Assembly (NCBI GenBank): GCA_947371715.1 | Contig: CANBQQ010000159.1 | Span: 1-7,233, forward strand | Direction of reading: 5' to 3' | Length of the DNA: 7,233 nucleotides | DNA from: Flavipsychrobacter stenotrophus | GTDB lineage: Bacteria > Bacteroidota > Bacteroidia > Chitinophagales > Chitinophagaceae | Shown: in pieces, positions 5,624 through 7,233 of the stretch | Position numbering within the stretch: position 1 is the stretch's first letter | How the letters are laid out: every line of letters starts with the position of its first letter | Position numbers and translations under genes: made by a program | Notes under the pieces: model-generated | What the model was told of the DNA's origin: nothing | Databases searched by the model: none | What the model saw: only the letters and a program-made list of their open reading frames with translations

Positions 5624-6832
5624 ATGATAACAGTAAAGGAAGCAGAAGATATTATACTATCGCAGGTAAGAGATTATGGCGTTGACGAACTTCCATTTGA
5701 AGCAGCGTTTGGACGTGTACTAGCTGATGATATAAGGTGCGACCGTGACCTGCCGGCATATAACCGTGTTACGATGGATGGCATAGCCGTAAGTTATGCT
5801 GCCATAGAGCAGGGAATTAATATATTCCGCATAAAGGCTACACAAGCGGCGGGAGATAAGCCGATAGAGATTGACGAACTTACTGAGTGCATAGAAATAA
5901 TGACCGGTGCAGCTCAGCCGGTAACTGCCGACACTGTAGTTCCGTATGAGCAGATAACCATTGACAATGGTATAGCCACACTTGCTACGTCGACCATTAA
6001 CAAGGGGCAAAATATACACTACAAGGGCAGAGACCGCAAGCAAAATGACATCGTAGTACCCATCAATTCGCTGATAGATGCCGCGGTAATAAATATAGCA
6101 GCCACAGTGGGCAAAGCAACTTTAGCAGTGCGAACCAGGCCACGAATATTGATCGTATCAACAGGAGATGAACTGGTGGAAGTGGATGAGACACCTACTG
6201 ATTATCAATTGAGAAGATCAAATAGCTTTTCCATTCAGGCAGTGCTGCAGCACTATGCACTGGAGGCGGATATGCTCCACTTGCCGGATGAGCCATTCAC
6301 AATAGAAAACGAAATAACTGAAGCACTGAGCGAGTATGATGTACTGATATTCAGTGGCGGTGTTTCAGCGGGAAAATATGACCATGTACCTAAAGTGCTT
6401 GAGGAAGTGGGCGTTCATCAATTATTCCATAAAATAAAGCAACGCCCCGGCAAGCCGTTCTGGTTTGGGGGACATGATGATGGTCAATTAGTTTTCGCTT
6501 TTCCCGGCAACCCTGTTTCTGCCTTTATGTGCCTGCATAGATATTTTGTACTATGGTATAAGCGTAGTATGGGAATGAAAGACGATCGCAAAATTTATGC
6601 AGTACTGAACGATGATGTGACCTTTTCACCAACATTGCAATACTATATGCAGGTGAGCCTTAACTTTAATGAGCAAGGGCAAATAGTGGCAACACCGCTG
6701 CAAGGAAATGGATCGGGGGACCTGGCCAACTTACTGGAATCAGATGCATTTATGGAGTTGCCTGCCGATAAGAGCGCATTCAAAAAAGGGGAAGTATATA
6801 GGGTTTGGGTGTTTAAGAACGTTTTGCAATGA
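5624..6832 (+). CDS. moeA: Molybdopterin molybdotransferase MoeA
   Basis: This 402-aa cytoplasmic enzyme inserts molybdate into adenylylated molybdopterin, the final step common to all molybdenum cofactors. The N-terminal MoeA region (about 1-170) has NRVTMDGIAV with Asp52, and GQNIHYKGRD (128-137). The MoCF-biosynthesis-like domain (about 174-315) has STGDELVEV (Thr180, Asp182, Glu183), SGGVSAGKYDH (244-254) and FPGNPVSA (293-300). A C-terminal beta domain (about 325-402) completes the usual length of about 400 residues. In GQNI...GED, the motif of E. coli MoeA, the acidic residue before the Asp is Arg136 here; Asp137 is kept. ATG 5624 is preferred to the in-frame ATG at 5564 because the first 20 residues of the longer form are not family-like and contain a promoter box. 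No other cofactor genes (moaA-E, mobA, modABC) are in the window. The stop codon overlaps the next start as ATGA, so the two are probably co-transcribed and translationally coupled. Confidence 0.93.
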   Translation: MITVKEAEDIILSQVRDYGVDELPFEAAFGRVLADDIRCDRDLPAYNRVTMDGIAVSYAAIEQGINIFRIKATQAAGDKPIEIDELTECIEIMTGAAQPVTADTVVPYEQITIDNGIATLATSTINKGQNIHYKGRDRKQNDIVVPINSLIDAAVINIAATVGKATLAVRTRPRILIVSTGDELVEVDETPTDYQLRRSNSFSIQAVLQHYALEADMLHLPDEPFTIENEITEALSEYDVLIFSGGVSAGKYDHVPKVLEEVGVHQLFHKIKQRPGKPFWFGGHDDGQLVFAFPGNPVSAFMCLHRYFVLWYKRSMGMKDDRKIYAVLNDDVTFSPTLQYYMQVSLNFNEQGQIVATPLQGNGSGDLANLLESDAFMELPADKSAFKKGEVYRVWVFKNVLQ

Positions 6833-7233
6833 GCAAGAAACTAAAAGGCATTCTGATAATATTATTGGTTGGGATAGCCTCGTTCCTTTTCATGTATTTT
6901 GCAATAGCCTATAGACCACCTGTCCAAAAAACGGCTGGATACCTGTATGATGTGAGTGATTCCATAATGCAGGCAGCCGTATGGAAAGTCATAAAAAATG
7001 ATTCAAATATTAGCGTTCCGCCAATAAGAGATGCTAACGGCGAAGTGAATTATTACAATGACTCAGCCCACTTTATCAGCATGACGATGAAAGTAAGGGC
7101 AAACAAGGAATATCAGTATACATTGATGTATTACGGGGATAGTGTTTTTCGAAGCACAAGCACAGTATCAGAACTGTTTATTCATGATAGTCATGACCCA
7201 ACAAGACAGAATAAAGAAACAAACAATTTATTC
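6829..7233 (+). CDS. Unrecognised membrane-anchored protein coupled to moeA, 3' end outside window
   Basis: A frame of 135 codons opens with ATG in an ATGA overlap with the moeA stop and remains open to the window edge. The N-terminus MSKKLKG is followed by a hydrophobic segment (about 8-27, ILIILLVGIASFLFMYFAIA), most likely a signal anchor with the rest outside the cytoplasm; no lipobox is present. The visible soluble part is rich in Asp, Ser, Asn and Tyr (for example YLYDVSDSIM and YQYTLMYYGDSVF) and looks like a secreted beta-rich domain. I recognise no catalytic motif or family, and no cysteine is present in the visible part. The overlap suggests co-expression with moeA, which need not mean a role in molybdenum metabolism. 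That it is a real gene is well supported by the uninterrupted frame, the coupled start and the sensible topology. Confidence 0.75.
   Translation, partial: MSKKLKGILIILLVGIASFLFMYFAIAYRPPVQKTAGYLYDVSDSIMQAAVWKVIKNDSNISVPPIRDANGEVNYYNDSAHFISMTMKVRANKEYQYTLMYYGDSVFRSTSTVSELFIHDSHDPTRQNKETNNLF

Overview
The window looks like ordinary chromosomal sequence from a Bacteroidota bacterium, most likely Chitinophagaceae or a close relative. The basis is the moderate A+T content, the lack of consistent Shine-Dalgarno sequences, TAnnTTTG boxes (the Bacteroidota -7 promoter element) just upstream of four start codons, and protein types common in that phylum: a PSCyt1-like haem protein, a stand-alone HsdR-N-like protein and a tiny lysine-led lipoprotein. 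The placement comes from reading motifs, not from a database search.

Layout. Positions 1-496 (-) hold the N-terminal part of an exported c-type cytochrome whose 3' end lies outside the window. It is divergent from 765-2666 (+), a Uup-like ABC-F ATPase. A bidirectional hairpin terminator at 2694-2725 separates the ABC-F gene from the convergent 55-aa lipoprotein gene at 2770-2937 (-). Then come 3109-3549 (+), a small PD-(D/E)XK / HsdR-N-like protein, and 3520-5172 (-), a PDZ-containing S41 carboxy-terminal processing protease. These two genes converge and overlap by 30 bp at their 3' ends. A 451-bp divergent intergenic region (5173-5623) carries a striking pair of tight hairpins (5400-5457) and a weaker candidate RNA fold. 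The last part is a probable two-gene operon: 5624-6832 (+), moeA (molybdenum insertase of molybdenum cofactor synthesis), joined by an ATGA overlap to 6829-7233+ (+), an unrecognised membrane-anchored protein cut by the window edge.

The genes do not form one obvious pathway. They read as mostly single-gene transcription units for electron transfer, translation or DNA maintenance, envelope proteolysis and cofactor synthesis. For three of them (ABC-F, HsdR-N-like, MoeA) the correct start is the internal ATG just downstream of a TAnnTTTG box, not the longest possible frame. I see no transposase, CRISPR array, tRNA, rRNA or phage gene, and no convincing evidence for a new multi-gene system. The items most worth a second look are the palindromic element at 5400-5457, the promoter boxes that almost touch the start codons, and the unknown gene coupled to moeA.
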